This document shows positions 38,086-46,184 of a stretch of 64,000 nt of DNA, in pieces (within the stretch, counting starts at the first letter, position 1; each line of letters starts with the position of its first letter). A program made the translations under genes and the position numbers. This DNA comes from Longimicrobium sp. GTDB lineage: Bacteria > Gemmatimonadota > Gemmatimonadetes > Longimicrobiales > Longimicrobiaceae. The notes under the pieces were generated by a model. The model was not told where the DNA came from, did no database searches, and worked only from the letters and a program-made list of their open reading frames with translations. Location of the stretch: assembly GCA_036389135.1 (NCBI GenBank), contig DASVQP010000111.1:1-64000 (forward strand). Direction: 5' to 3'.

Positions 38086-38385
38086 ATGACCAACAGCAAC
38101 GAGGCCGAGAAGATCGAGCTTCGCCCCCGCCCCACGCAGGTCCTGGCGCTGTCCCTTCCGCGCGACACGCTCGCGTCGCTGCGCCGTGTCGCCTGCTGGC
38201 GCGACATGCAGCCCGAGGCGCTGCTGAAGCTGTACATCGGGCAGGGATTGCGGCAGGACGTGTCGCGGTTCTCCTCGGCGCGCATCCTGGAGACCACCGC
38301 CGAGGTCCTGGCGCGCCACATCCCATCCGAGGAACAGCGCTCCGCAATCATCCGCGAGATCGAAGGCGAGGTGCAGATCCAGTGA
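38086..38385 (+). CDS. Hypothetical small protein, ribbon-helix-helix-like
   Basis: A 99-residue protein with a good AGAGGAGAGGAAG ribosome site before the ATG at 38086. Residues about 17-60 read strand then two helices: VLALSLPRDTLASLRRVACW and RDMQPEALLKLYIGQGLRQD, the arrangement of CopG-type ribbon-helix-helix DNA-binding proteins. The C-terminus is helical and acidic. It could be an orphan antitoxin or repressor; the BrnTA pair 150 bases downstream has its own antitoxin. No partner toxin overlaps it. Confidence 0.55.
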   Translation: MTNSNEAEKIELRPRPTQVLALSLPRDTLASLRRVACWRDMQPEALLKLYIGQGLRQDVSRFSSARILETTAEVLARHIPSEEQRSAIIREIEGEVQIQ

Positions 38386-38537
38386 GGCCTCGACAGCGAC
38401 GCGCATTTCGTCCTACGACGCGGCTGGCCGGCAGCGGAAACTAGCTGTCAGCGTTTCTCAGCAGGCCCAGCTCAACGTCGCCATTTGTCGTTAAGGAGGA
38501 CATCGACAGCCCTACCACTGTATATACGGGAGGATCA

Positions 38538-38846
38538 GTGGGGACACGGCCACCCGGATTCGATTGGGACGACGCGGCAAGCAAGCGTTGCGAGGATGAG
38601 TACGGGTTTTCGTTTTTCGATCTGGTGTGGGTGTTCCAGGATGAATACTACGATCACCTCGATCTTGGCGAACGCGAGCGCGAAGGTGAAATGCGCGGCG
38701 TTGCCATCGGCCGAATGCGCTGGGGCCTGATCGTTGCTGTTGTATATACAATGCGCGACGGGTTACGCAGATTGATCTGGGTGCGTCCCGCTCGACGTGG
38801 AGAACGAAAGGAATTCAACGAGCACAACGGGTTGAGCGATGAGTAG
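38538..38846 (+). CDS. brnT: BrnT family toxin
   Basis: A 102-residue RelE-fold ribonuclease toxin of the BrnT family. The characteristic features are the start FDWDDAASKRCEDEYGFSF, the middle REGEMRGVAIGRM, the strand VAVVYTMRDGLRRLIWVRPA and the C-terminal RRGERKEFNEH. Known BrnT is a translation-inhibiting RNase neutralised by BrnA. The GTG at 38538 has GGGAGGA upstream. Its stop overlaps the brnA ATG by eight bases, the usual toxin-first order for this system. Confidence 0.88.
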   Translation: MGTRPPGFDWDDAASKRCEDEYGFSFFDLVWVFQDEYYDHLDLGEREREGEMRGVAIGRMRWGLIVAVVYTMRDGLRRLIWVRPARRGERKEFNEHNGLSDE

Positions 38847-39270
38847 CCAGGCTTCGGATACGGCTCGCGGGCGCACGTGGACGGATGATGAGATCGATGC
38901 CATCGCGGACGCCGACGCGGAATTTCCCACGATCACGGAAGATGATCTGGCCCGTGCCGTGGCGGTATCCGCAGCCGGCAGAACCAAAGTTCCGATCTCG
39001 ATCCGCATCGACGAGTTGGCCCTCGAGGCGATTAAGACCGAAGGTCCGCGTTATCAAACGCGGATCAACGACCTGATCGTCGCGTATGCGCAGGGAACGG
39101 TGTGCCCCTTGCGCGCGGACGTCGTTGAGGGGTTCCGATCGCTTGGTGGGGATTGGCTAGCCCGGATCAATGATGTGCTCGCCGAGCATCTTCGTCAGCA
39201 GCACGGCCGGAAGTTGTGTCAACAGCTAGACCCGGTCGAAGATCAACATGCCGTGGGAAGCGCGCCGTAG
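38839..39270 (+). CDS. brnA: BrnA antitoxin
   Basis: A 143-residue antitoxin with the BrnA ribbon-helix-helix: KVPISIRIDELALEAIKTEG and PRYQTRINDLIVAYAQG near residues 50-90. The N-terminal WTDDEIDAIADADAEFPTIT is the usual toxin-binding part. It binds BrnT and represses the operon. A C-terminal extension of about 50 residues (from CPLRADVVEGF) goes beyond typical BrnA and is of unknown role. It overlaps brnT by eight bases. Confidence 0.85.
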   Translation: MSSQASDTARGRTWTDDEIDAIADADAEFPTITEDDLARAVAVSAAGRTKVPISIRIDELALEAIKTEGPRYQTRINDLIVAYAQGTVCPLRADVVEGFRSLGGDWLARINDVLAEHLRQQHGRKLCQQLDPVEDQHAVGSAP

Positions 39271-39334
39271 CCCGCGCACCCGCATCCCCGTCCCGCCGGA
39301 GCGGGCGAAAGGGCGTTAGCGGCGGCGAAGAAGT

Positions 39335-39374
39335 GAGAAGCGCTCCGGCTCACAATGCGAGCGGGGCGCTTCTC
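39335..39374. terminator. Hairpin between convergent genes
   Basis: GAGAAGCGCTCCGG pairs with CGGGGCGCTTCTC around a short loop, followed on the plus strand by TCGTTT. It lies between the ends of brnA (plus) and the TPR gene (minus) and could terminate both. Confidence 0.6.
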
Positions 39375-39403
39375 TCGTTTCCTGAGGCCGAAACGCCCCT
39401 CCG

Positions 39404-41008
39404 TTAGAAGCGCGGGCGCGGCAGCCAGGTGTCCGAGCGGGCCCACGCCTGCTGAAAGGCCGCGCGCGCCTGGTCCGCGTCCGCCGTGCGGGCCTGGGCG
39501 CGGAGGGCCTGCTCCAGGCCGACGAGGCTCCACCCGTTGTGCGGGCGGCGCTCCAGCCCCTCCCGAAAGACGCGCTCGGCGTCGGCCGGCCTGCCCTGCT
39601 CCAGGAGGAGCGTTCCCAGCCAGTCGCGCACGGCGAAGGGGAGAGGCTCGGGCTCGTCGTACACCAGGGCGTCCTCCAGGCGGGCGGCTTCCCGGAAGGC
39701 GGCGATCGCCTCGTCGCCGCGGCCATCCACGCGCAGCAGCTCGCCGCGCAGGAGGGCGCCCACCACGCCGAGGAGGCGCGCGGGCTGGTGGACGCGGAAC
39801 ATGCGCGCGGCCGGTGCATGGCGCTCCAGCGAGTCCACGAGCGCCAGGTAGGCGCGCGCGCTGTCCGGCCGCGAGAGACGGAGATGGGCGTGGCCGCGCG
39901 CGAAGGCCCACAGCCCCTGATGGATGGGGTGCGAGGGGGCGCGGGTCAGCTCCAGCACCTCGTCGAAGCGGCCGAAGCGCAGGAGGACGAGCGAGTGCAG
40001 CCCGGCGCCGTCCGCGGGCACCAGCTTCGTGTAGTCCCTGGCTGCCTGGATGGCGAGCGCGCCCTGGCCATCCATCGACGCGGAGAAGAGGAGCATGTGC
40101 AGGTTGTGCGAGGGGTAGATGGAGACTCCCTCGCCGACCGCCGCCCTCTGGTCCGAGTGCCACGCCTGCACGTTGACGCGCGTTGCGTCGCCCCAGCGCC
40201 CCACGCGGTTGTAGGTGTGCGACGGCATGTGCAGGATGTGGCTCGCGCCCGGGATGGAGCTCCCCAGCAGGTCCGCGCACCGCTGCGCCTCGCGGACTTT
40301 GGGCGTGGTCTCCGTCGCGTGGATGTAGAGGTGGCAGGCGCCCGGGTGGGCGACGTCGCGCGCGAGCACCTCCTCCAGCACGCCGTGGATGCGCGCGACG
40401 GAGGGCTTGGTGAGCGGCCAGACTCCGCGGCGCGGCTCCAGGAGCATCAGGGCGTCGGCGTACAGCGTCGCCACCTCGTCGTTGCGCGGCGCGCTCCGGT
40501 ACACGCCGGCCATCGCGTTCACGAAGGCGGTGTCCAGGCTCTTTCGCCCCGCCAGGCCGTGCGCGGGGAGGTAGCGGGCGGACATCGCTTCCGCGAGCGC
40601 GCGCTCCACGGGCGTGGCGCGCACCCGGGCGAGGGTACGGGCGCGAGTGGCGGACGCGTGTGCGCCGGGCGCGTCGGCGTCTTCCATGGGGCCGTTCAGG
40701 TAGGGGCCCATCGACCACGCCTCGCCCCACCAGCACATCGCACACTCCGGGTCGCGGCGCCGCGCCTCCACGAACGAGCGGCGCGCCTCCTCCGGCGCGA
40801 ACGAGTACATCAGCCGCACGCCCTGGTCGAAGTACGCCTGCGCCTCCGGCACCCGCGTCGACACGGGCCACGTGAAGCTGCCGAGCACGCCCGCGTAGAT
40901 CGGGATCGCGCTGCTGTCGGCTGGCTGGGCATCGACGGGCTGCGCGGCGACGGCCATCCCGATCGTCAGGGCGAGGCAGAGGCGGAGGGCGACCGGATTC
41001 AGCGGCAT
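39404..41008 (-). CDS. TPR-repeat secreted protein
   Basis: A 534-residue protein. A signal peptide (LCLALTIGMAVAAQPVDAQP) is followed by tetratricopeptide-like helices: AQAYFDQGVRLMYSFAPEEA, RRSFVEARRRDPECAMCWWG near the start and EAIAAFREAARLEDALVYDE plus ADAERVFREGLERRPHNGWS near the end. The central ILHMPSHTYNRVGRWGDATR is a recurrent feature of this large TPR family, whose role is not established. The start at 41008 begins the signal peptide; a longer open frame continues upstream only as the shadow of the MFS gene. Confidence 0.78.
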   Translation of the reverse strand: MPLNPVALRLCLALTIGMAVAAQPVDAQPADSSAIPIYAGVLGSFTWPVSTRVPEAQAYFDQGVRLMYSFAPEEARRSFVEARRRDPECAMCWWGEAWSMGPYLNGPMEDADAPGAHASATRARTLARVRATPVERALAEAMSARYLPAHGLAGRKSLDTAFVNAMAGVYRSAPRNDEVATLYADALMLLEPRRGVWPLTKPSVARIHGVLEEVLARDVAHPGACHLYIHATETTPKVREAQRCADLLGSSIPGASHILHMPSHTYNRVGRWGDATRVNVQAWHSDQRAAVGEGVSIYPSHNLHMLLFSASMDGQGALAIQAARDYTKLVPADGAGLHSLVLLRFGRFDEVLELTRAPSHPIHQGLWAFARGHAHLRLSRPDSARAYLALVDSLERHAPAARMFRVHQPARLLGVVGALLRGELLRVDGRGDEAIAAFREAARLEDALVYDEPEPLPFAVRDWLGTLLLEQGRPADAERVFREGLERRPHNGWSLVGLEQALRAQARTADADQARAAFQQAWARSDTWLPRPRF

Positions 41009-41055
41009 CTTGAGGAGCTGGGTCGGAGGGAAGAAGCGTGTGGAGAGCGCCCGGG

Positions 41056-42384
41056 TCAAGCGGGTGCGGCGTCGTCGAGATCGCGCCCGCGCCATTCGGG
41101 GAGGAGGAGCGCGCCGACGATGGCGACGCCAAAGAACCCCGCAAACGTTCCGAACACGGCGCCCGAACCGCCCGCGGCCATCAGCGGCGGCACGGCGAGC
41201 GGGGCCAGGATCGAGGCGATGCGCCCGAAGCCGGCGGCCCAACCGGCGCCCGTCGCGCGTACGGCGGTGGGGTACACCTCGGGGGTGGCTGCGTACACCG
41301 CGCCCCACGCGCCCAGATTGAAGAAGGAGAGGAGGCACCCCGCCACCAGGATCTCCTCGCGCGAGCCCGCGCGGCCAAAGAGGAGCGCCGCCAGCGCAGA
41401 GCCGGCCAGGAAGGTGGCGAGGGTGGGGCGGCGGCCCCACTTCTCGATCAGGTACGCCGACACCGCGTAGCCGGGAAGCTGCGCCAGGGTGATGATGAGG
41501 GTGAACTGGAACGACTTCACCAGCGAGAATCCGCGCGCGGTGAGAAGCGACGGGAGCCAGATGAAGGCGCCGTAGTAGGCGAAGTTGATCCCGAACCACA
41601 CCAGCCAGAGCGCCAGCGTTCGCCGCGCCAGAGCCCCGCGCCAGAGCGTCCCCAGCCCCACGCGCTCCGCCACGGGCGTCGTTACCGGAGCGGGCTCGGC
41701 GGGGGGCTCGACGCCGGCCGCGGCCTCGAAGCGGCGCACCGCGGCCTCGGCCTCGTCCACGCGCCCGCGGCTCTCCAGGAAGCGCACCGACTCCGGCAGC
41801 GCGCGGCGCACCACCCCGGAGTACAGGGCGGGGAGCGCGCCCAGGGCGAACGCCCAGCGCCACCCGGCTGGCGAGCGGGGGATGACGTAGGTGCCGATCA
41901 GCGCGGCCAGGATCCACCCGAGGGCCCAGAACGCCTCCAGCCCCACCACCACGCGCCCGCGGATGCGCGCCGGCGCGAACTCGCTGATGAGCGTAGAGGC
42001 CACCGGGAGCTCCGCCCCCAGCCCGAAGCCAATCAGGAAGCGGAACGCCAGCAGCGACGTCACCGACCACGACGCGGCCGCGGCCCCCGTCGCCAGGCCG
42101 TAGACGAGGAGCGTGCCGGCGAACACGGTGCGCCGCCCCCAGCGGTCCGCCGCGCTCCCGCCGACGGCCGCCCCCAGCGCCATCCCCACGAACCCCACGG
42201 ACCCGATCCACGCCACCGTCGCGGGCGACAGGTGCCACTGCTGCGCGAGGGCGGCCATGATGAACGAGATCAGCCCCACGTCCATGGCATCCATCGCCCA
42301 CCCGGCCCCCGCGACCACCAGGAGGCGGCGGTGGAGGCCGGTGAAGGGGAGGCGGTCGAGGCGGGCGGCGCGGGTCAGCGGCAT
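41056..42384 (-). CDS. MFS transporter (sugar/acid-type)
   Basis: A 442-residue major facilitator with about twelve transmembrane helices. Conserved segments are GSVGFVGMALGAAVGG with the loop ADRWGRRTVF between helices 2 and 3, the RFLIGFGLGAELPVASTLIS helix 4-5 region, APARIRGRVVV and, in the second half, EKWGRRPTL. This is the layout of the MHS/aromatic acid- and sugar-type MFS proteins. The substrate is not evident. A family A repeat lies just upstream of the ATG at 42384; the same gene read from a longer GTG start would translate the repeat as SLCEA. Gene pair with the TPR gene, 47 bases apart. Confidence 0.88.
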   Translation of the reverse strand: MPLTRAARLDRLPFTGLHRRLLVVAGAGWAMDAMDVGLISFIMAALAQQWHLSPATVAWIGSVGFVGMALGAAVGGSAADRWGRRTVFAGTLLVYGLATGAAAASWSVTSLLAFRFLIGFGLGAELPVASTLISEFAPARIRGRVVVGLEAFWALGWILAALIGTYVIPRSPAGWRWAFALGALPALYSGVVRRALPESVRFLESRGRVDEAEAAVRRFEAAAGVEPPAEPAPVTTPVAERVGLGTLWRGALARRTLALWLVWFGINFAYYGAFIWLPSLLTARGFSLVKSFQFTLIITLAQLPGYAVSAYLIEKWGRRPTLATFLAGSALAALLFGRAGSREEILVAGCLLSFFNLGAWGAVYAATPEVYPTAVRATGAGWAAGFGRIASILAPLAVPPLMAAGGSGAVFGTFAGFFGVAIVGALLLPEWRGRDLDDAAPA

Positions 42385-42409
42385 TGGGAGCGGTGAACGG
42401 GGAACGGCA

Positions 42410-42513
42410 GCCTCACACAGAGACACAGAGGAAACTACAAGGGGAGGAGGGTATCCGCGTCTCCTCCGTGCTCTTTCCGTACCCTCTGCGGCTCTGCGTG
42501 AAACTGCTGTTCA
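42410..42513. repeat. CTCTGTG dispersed repeat, family A, inverted pair
   Basis: CCTCACACAGAGACACAGAG faces CCTCTGCGGCTCTGCGTGAA about 65 bases on. It is in the gap between the MFS gene and the 155-aa gene on the same strand. Confidence 0.85.
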
Positions 42514-42978
42514 TGGTGCCCAGCGGTCGCGCGCTTCGTCAAGCGTGCGCACGATTTCCGCGGTGTCGACGCGCGGGGGCTCGGGGTCCCAGACGGGGGC
42601 CCGGGCGGCATAGCGGGATGCGAGGTCGTCGTAGAAGGAGTGGAGCCAGGCGCCAAAGGGTGCCAGGCCCGGCGACTGGGCCATGAGGCGGAGGTGGGCG
42701 CTTCCCACGTCCACCGTCATGCGCACGCCCTTGTGCCGCCGCTCGGTGGTCGCGCCGATGAAGGGGGGCGCCGTGCGCGTGTTGCCGCCCTGCCGCGCCG
42801 TGATTTCCATCGAGGTGATCTCGGTGTTCGAGGGGAGGCCACCGGCGCGCGACTCCAGCATCCACTCCCATTCCTGTTCCGTCTCGCCGGACACCGAGCC
42901 GAACCAGACGGTGTGCGGCGCCAGCTTGCGGAGCACCTGAAGGATGCGCTGCACCTGGTCCAGATCCGTAGCTTTCAT
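42511..42978 (-). CDS. Hypothetical protein, 155 aa
   Basis: A mixed alpha/beta cytoplasmic protein with no signal or membrane segment. It begins MKATDLDQVQRILQVLRKLA and has strands TEITSMEITARQGG and GVRMTVDVGSAHLRLM. No family recognised. The start ATG is ten bases before the downstream NamZ-like gene's stop region and on the same strand, so it is likely transcribed after NamZ. The stop lies next to the family A repeat. Confidence 0.6.
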   Translation of the reverse strand: MKATDLDQVQRILQVLRKLAPHTVWFGSVSGETEQEWEWMLESRAGGLPSNTEITSMEITARQGGNTRTAPPFIGATTERRHKGVRMTVDVGSAHLRLMAQSPGLAPFGAWLHSFYDDLASRYAARAPVWDPEPPRVDTAEIVRTLDEARDRWAP

Positions 42979-42988
42979 CGTTCCAGGG

Positions 42989-44215
42989 TCAATTGTACAG
43001 GAGCGACGATGCGCGGCTCCCGCGGAAGAGCTCCGCCTGGCGATCCCAATCGGCCAGCAGCGCGGGGAGGGTGCCGCCCTCGATGGCGCTGCGCACGCGC
43101 TCCGTGCCGGCCAGCCGGTCCATCGTCCCGCTCCAGCGGAACTGCTGCGGGTGGCGGCGGCGGATCGCGTCGATCGTGATGAGCGCGGTGCGGACCGGGC
43201 GGTAGCTGGCGCGATCGGTCAGGATGAAACGCACGCCGGGGACGGTCTGGCCGGGGAATTTCGCCACGGTGCTCTGAATCGGATAGCGCACCGCCTGGAA
43301 GCGCACGCCCGGGAGCCGCATCCGGTTCAGCTCCGCGGCGACGGCGGGAGCGTCGAGCCAGGGGGCGCCGGCCTGCTCGAAGGGGAGGTCGGTGCCGCGG
43401 CCCTCGGAGAGGTTGGTCCCCTCGAAGAGGACGGTGCCGGGGTAGTGGATCGCCGCCTCCAGCCGCCGGATGTTGGGCGACGGGTTCAGCCAGGGGAGCC
43501 CCGTCGCGTCGAACCAGGTGGAGCGGCGCCACCCCTCCACCGGCACCACCGTCAGGTCGGCGCCGATGTGGAACTCGCTGTTGAAGAGCCGCGCCAGCTC
43601 GCCCGCCGTCATCCCGTGGCGAAGGGCGATCGGGTACATCCCCACGAAGGTGGCGTGCTTCGGCTCCAGCAGTCCGCCCTCCACCACTTCGCCGCCGATG
43701 GGGTTGGGGCGGTCTAGAACGATGAAGGGGATGCCTTTCTTCTTCGCCGCCTGCATCGCCAGCGCCATGGTGGAGACGTAGGTGTACGTCCGCGCGCCCA
43801 CGTCCTGGATGTCGAAGACGAGCACGTCCACGTCGCGCAGCATCTCCTCGGTCGGCTCGCGCGTGTCGCCGTAGAGGGAGTGCACGGGGAGTCCCGTCTT
43901 CTCGTCGCGCCCGGAGGGCACGGCGTCGCCGTCGGCGAGCACGCCGCGGATGCCGTGCTCGGGCCCGAAGAGCGACACCAGCCTGAAGTGCGGCGAGGCG
44001 GCCAGCAGGTCGGCCGAGCTGCGCCCCTGGCTGTCGACGCCGGTGTGGTTCGTGATCAGCCCCACGCGCTTGCCGACGGCGGCGGCGGGGGGGCGCTCCA
44101 GGAACACTTCCACGCCCGGGCGGATCGTCGTCGTTTGCGCGGGCTCGGGTGCCCCCGGCTCGGCGGGAGCACACGCCAGCACCAGGAGCGCGGGGAGGGC
44201 GATGAGTCGTTTCAT
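42989..44215 (-). CDS. Exo-beta-N-acetylmuramidase NamZ-like (DUF1343)
   Basis: A 408-residue secreted or lipid-anchored protein: MKRLIALPALLVLACAPAEP gives a lipobox LVLAC. The DUF1343 core is clear: VGLITNHTGVDSQGRSSADL, LFGPEHGIRG, HSLYGDTREPTEEMLRDVDV, FDIQDVGARTYTYVSTM and LDRPNPIGGEVVEGG. Family members are exo-beta-N-acetylmuramidases (NamZ) that remove terminal MurNAc from peptidoglycan fragments, so this protein probably takes part in wall recycling in the periplasm. The upstream gap to 44692 holds only repeats. Confidence 0.88.
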   Translation of the reverse strand: MKRLIALPALLVLACAPAEPGAPEPAQTTTIRPGVEVFLERPPAAAVGKRVGLITNHTGVDSQGRSSADLLAASPHFRLVSLFGPEHGIRGVLADGDAVPSGRDEKTGLPVHSLYGDTREPTEEMLRDVDVLVFDIQDVGARTYTYVSTMALAMQAAKKKGIPFIVLDRPNPIGGEVVEGGLLEPKHATFVGMYPIALRHGMTAGELARLFNSEFHIGADLTVVPVEGWRRSTWFDATGLPWLNPSPNIRRLEAAIHYPGTVLFEGTNLSEGRGTDLPFEQAGAPWLDAPAVAAELNRMRLPGVRFQAVRYPIQSTVAKFPGQTVPGVRFILTDRASYRPVRTALITIDAIRRRHPQQFRWSGTMDRLAGTERVRSAIEGGTLPALLADWDRQAELFRGSRASSLLYN

Positions 44216-44692
44216 GCGGGCATCATAGGGCTGGATGCGCGACGCTGCAATGCAATGCACGCGTATGCCGGTCGCGACGCACCGGTCGCGACGCACCGGG
44301 GTGCGCCGGGGGCCGGAGCACCGGGGCGGCACCGGGGGCCGGAGCACCGGGGGATAAATCCCCCGGCTGGAACGACGGGAAGACCGCTGAAGCGGTCTCG
44401 TGAGCCACGGGTGTGGTGGCACGCGCCCGCGCCACGCGAATCGGGCCCCTACGGGATCCGAGGCGGTCCATAAGGCAGGCGAGTGTAACGAGCCGGGGGT
44501 GAGGGCGTTGTGACGCGCCGAGTGTCCGGCTTTGGGACGCCAGAATCCCGATGGTGAGCCGGGCGGGCGCGGGGTCATTTCGTTAACCGTTTGCGCGCAA
44601 TGACTTACGATGCGGGCCAAAAGGGTCCGGTCCTCGCCTTATAGATGGCCGAACCCGATGGACCCTACTCCTTATCACACACGAGGCCCGCC
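44216..44692. other. Intergenic region, repeats only
   Basis: This 477-base gap holds GC-rich short tandems (CGCGACGCACCGGT and GGGGGCCGGAGCACCGGG repeated at 44274-44365), a partial family B unit (44338-44405) and a truncated family C end (GGGCCCCTACGG near 44447). The last 100 bases lead into the 39-residue ORF at 44693. No other gene seen. Confidence 0.6.
44338..44405 (+). repeat. Multi-hairpin dispersed repeat, family B, partial
   Basis: GGGGGATAAATCCCCC, CTGGAACGACGGGAAGACCG, then CGCTGAAGCG. The GAGTCCGCG hairpin found in complete copies is missing. Confidence 0.7.
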
Positions 44693-44812
44693 ATGCTGCA
44701 GATCATCATCAACCTCCCGCTCGTCAACGCCTTCGTCGCTCCCCGTGGTGTCGTCCCCGGCCTTTCCGGCTGGCGCCGTGGCGGCTTCAACGGGTATCCG
44801 CGTGCGGTCTGA
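44693..44812 (+). CDS. Possible small protein, 39 aa
   Basis: A 39-codon ORF with a GAGG at 44682-44685 eight bases before the ATG. It codes a hydrophobic start, MLQIIINLPLVNAFVAPRGV, and a glycine- and tryptophan-containing end. The first part could be a short membrane helix or a leader. No homology can be judged by eye. It could be a small membrane peptide, a leader peptide, or chance. A family A repeat follows nine bases later. Confidence 0.35.
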   Translation: MLQIIINLPLVNAFVAPRGVVPGLSGWRRGGFNGYPRAV

Positions 44813-44822
44813 AAACGGCCGG

Positions 44823-44928
44823 GCTCACGCGGAGCCGCGGAGACGCAGAGAGATGGACATCTCCGCGCCGCTGCGCCTTTGCGTGAGCCAGGCTGTCGTT
44901 GTTCCTCCACGTCTGCGCGTGAGACCGA
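44823..44928. repeat. CTCTGTG dispersed repeat, family A, inverted pair
   Basis: CTCACGCGGAGCCGCGGAGA faces CGCTGCGCCTTTGCGTGAGC and a half unit CCACGTCTGCGCGTGAGA. This divergent copy has lost the IBS1 octamer. Confidence 0.75.
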
Positions 44929-44932
44929 AGTT

Positions 44933-45607
44933 CTACGCGCCGCGCGCGGCTTCGTAGCCCGCCAGGCACCCCGCCGACAGCGCGATCGCGCCCAGGTACC
45001 CGCCGGCGACGTCGGACGCCCAGTGCTTCTCCTCCAGCACGCGCGCGCCGGACATCACGAGCGGTACCGTGAGGGCGAGCGGAAAGGTGATGGCGGCAGG
45101 GGCCAACCCCTCGCGCGCCAGCACGTACGCGGTCGCCAGGGATACGGCGCCAGGGCCGAAGGCATGGCCGCTCGGGAAGACGGGGCGGTCGGGTGGATGG
45201 CCCGGGGGCGGAGGCGGCTGGGGAAGCCAGCGGTCGAAGGCGGGGTTGAGCCCCCGCGCCGCCGCGGCCGCCAGGAGCATCGCGCCCACGCCCGCGCCGC
45301 GCGAACGGAGCGCCCCCGGCTCACGGGCACCCGGCGAGGCCAGCACGACGACCGAGGCGCACAGGGCCGCGGGCAGGTAGTTCCGCTTCTTCCCCGCGGG
45401 CGCGATGGCGGCCGCGGCCTCCCGCACCGGGTGGTCCTCGGGGACGGCGGTGGCCTCGTGCAGCGCCTCGTCGGCCTTCGCGGTGTCGCGCCGCGCCACG
45501 GCCGCGGCGAGGCGCCCGAATCCCGCCCCGGCGACCAGCGCGACCACCGCCAGGGTGAGCGCGCGCCTGTGGCCGGACGTTCCATGGTTAGAATCGCGTC
45601 TGTTCAT
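44933..45607 (-). CDS. PAP2 family phosphatase
   Basis: A 224-residue membrane protein of the type 2 phosphatidic acid phosphatase family. The catalytic blocks are PSGHAF near residue 144 and SGARVLEEKHWASDVAGG near 187, with several hydrophobic helices around them. Members dephosphorylate lipid phosphates such as undecaprenyl pyrophosphate or phosphatidic acid on the outer face of the membrane. The substrate cannot be told. The ATG at 45607 gives a usual family N-terminus; longer frames overlap the FAM210-like gene. Confidence 0.85.
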   Translation of the reverse strand: MNRRDSNHGTSGHRRALTLAVVALVAGAGFGRLAAAVARRDTAKADEALHEATAVPEDHPVREAAAAIAPAGKKRNYLPAALCASVVVLASPGAREPGALRSRGAGVGAMLLAAAAARGLNPAFDRWLPQPPPPPGHPPDRPVFPSGHAFGPGAVSLATAYVLAREGLAPAAITFPLALTVPLVMSGARVLEEKHWASDVAGGYLGAIALSAGCLAGYEAARGA

Positions 45608-45662
45608 GCGGACGCGCAAAGCCAAATCCGTACCGCCGGCCCCGCGGCCCGGGTACAGCGCG

Positions 45663-45974
45663 TCAGGCCGTGTCTTCGGGAACCGCTCCGCCGCCTGCGT
45701 CCAGCCGACGGCCGCGTCCGCGCGTGATCCGCTCGTGCACCTTTGCCACCAGGGGCGTGAGCACCAGGGTGGCGGCGATGCGGAGCGGCTGCGTGAGCTT
45801 GGTGGCGAGGTACGCCGCGGCCAGCGTCCCCGCGTTCCCCGCCGCCCCCGCCGGCCGCCATCCCATTCGGATCGCCATCCAGCTTGCCAGCAGTGTGGCC
45901 GCGAAGATGACGAGGTACACCACAATCGCCACGCGGCCGTACTCGGCTAGCAGTTCCTTGAAGTTGATTTTCAT
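45663..45974 (-). CDS. FAM210/DUF1279-like membrane protein
   Basis: A 103-residue membrane protein starting MKINFKELLAEYGRVAIVVY, followed by a transmembrane helix VIFAATLLASWMAIRMGW and a second hydrophobic helix TQPLRIAATLVLTPLVAKVH. The EYGRVAIVVYL block and the second helix with P-R-I-A-T match the DUF1279/FAM210 family, whose function in bacteria is unknown. It lies upstream of, and 55 bases from, the PAP2 gene on the same strand. Confidence 0.75.
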   Translation of the reverse strand: MKINFKELLAEYGRVAIVVYLVIFAATLLASWMAIRMGWRPAGAAGNAGTLAAAYLATKLTQPLRIAATLVLTPLVAKVHERITRGRGRRLDAGGGAVPEDTA

Positions 45975-46027
45975 CCCTCCATCCTAACCGGCCACCGCTC
46001 CCGCCGTCCAGTCACACCCCCTCCCTT

Positions 46028-46080
46028 CCTTTCCCCGTGTCTCTGCGTCTCTGTGTGAGCCATGCGGTTGCGGTTCCCCA
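46028..46080 (+). repeat. CTCTGTG dispersed repeat, family A
   Basis: CGTGTCTCTGCGTCTCTGTG then TGAGCCATGCGGTTGCGG, in the gap before the AarF/UbiB gene. It contains the IBS1 octamer. Confidence 0.85.
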
Positions 46081-46184
46081 CCTTCCACTGCCGCTCCCTA
46101 ACCGAGCATGCTTTCTGCACTTGCGCGCGTACACCCTTTCCGCGGGCGCGCCTGCGCTCCGGCCACTCCAGGTGACGCAGAGGC

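Noticed and set aside
39404-42301. A 965-codon open frame spanning the TPR and MFS genes
   Set aside because: The upstream part is the off-frame shadow of the MFS gene, which has clear transmembrane helices in its own frame; the TPR protein has its own signal peptide at 41008.
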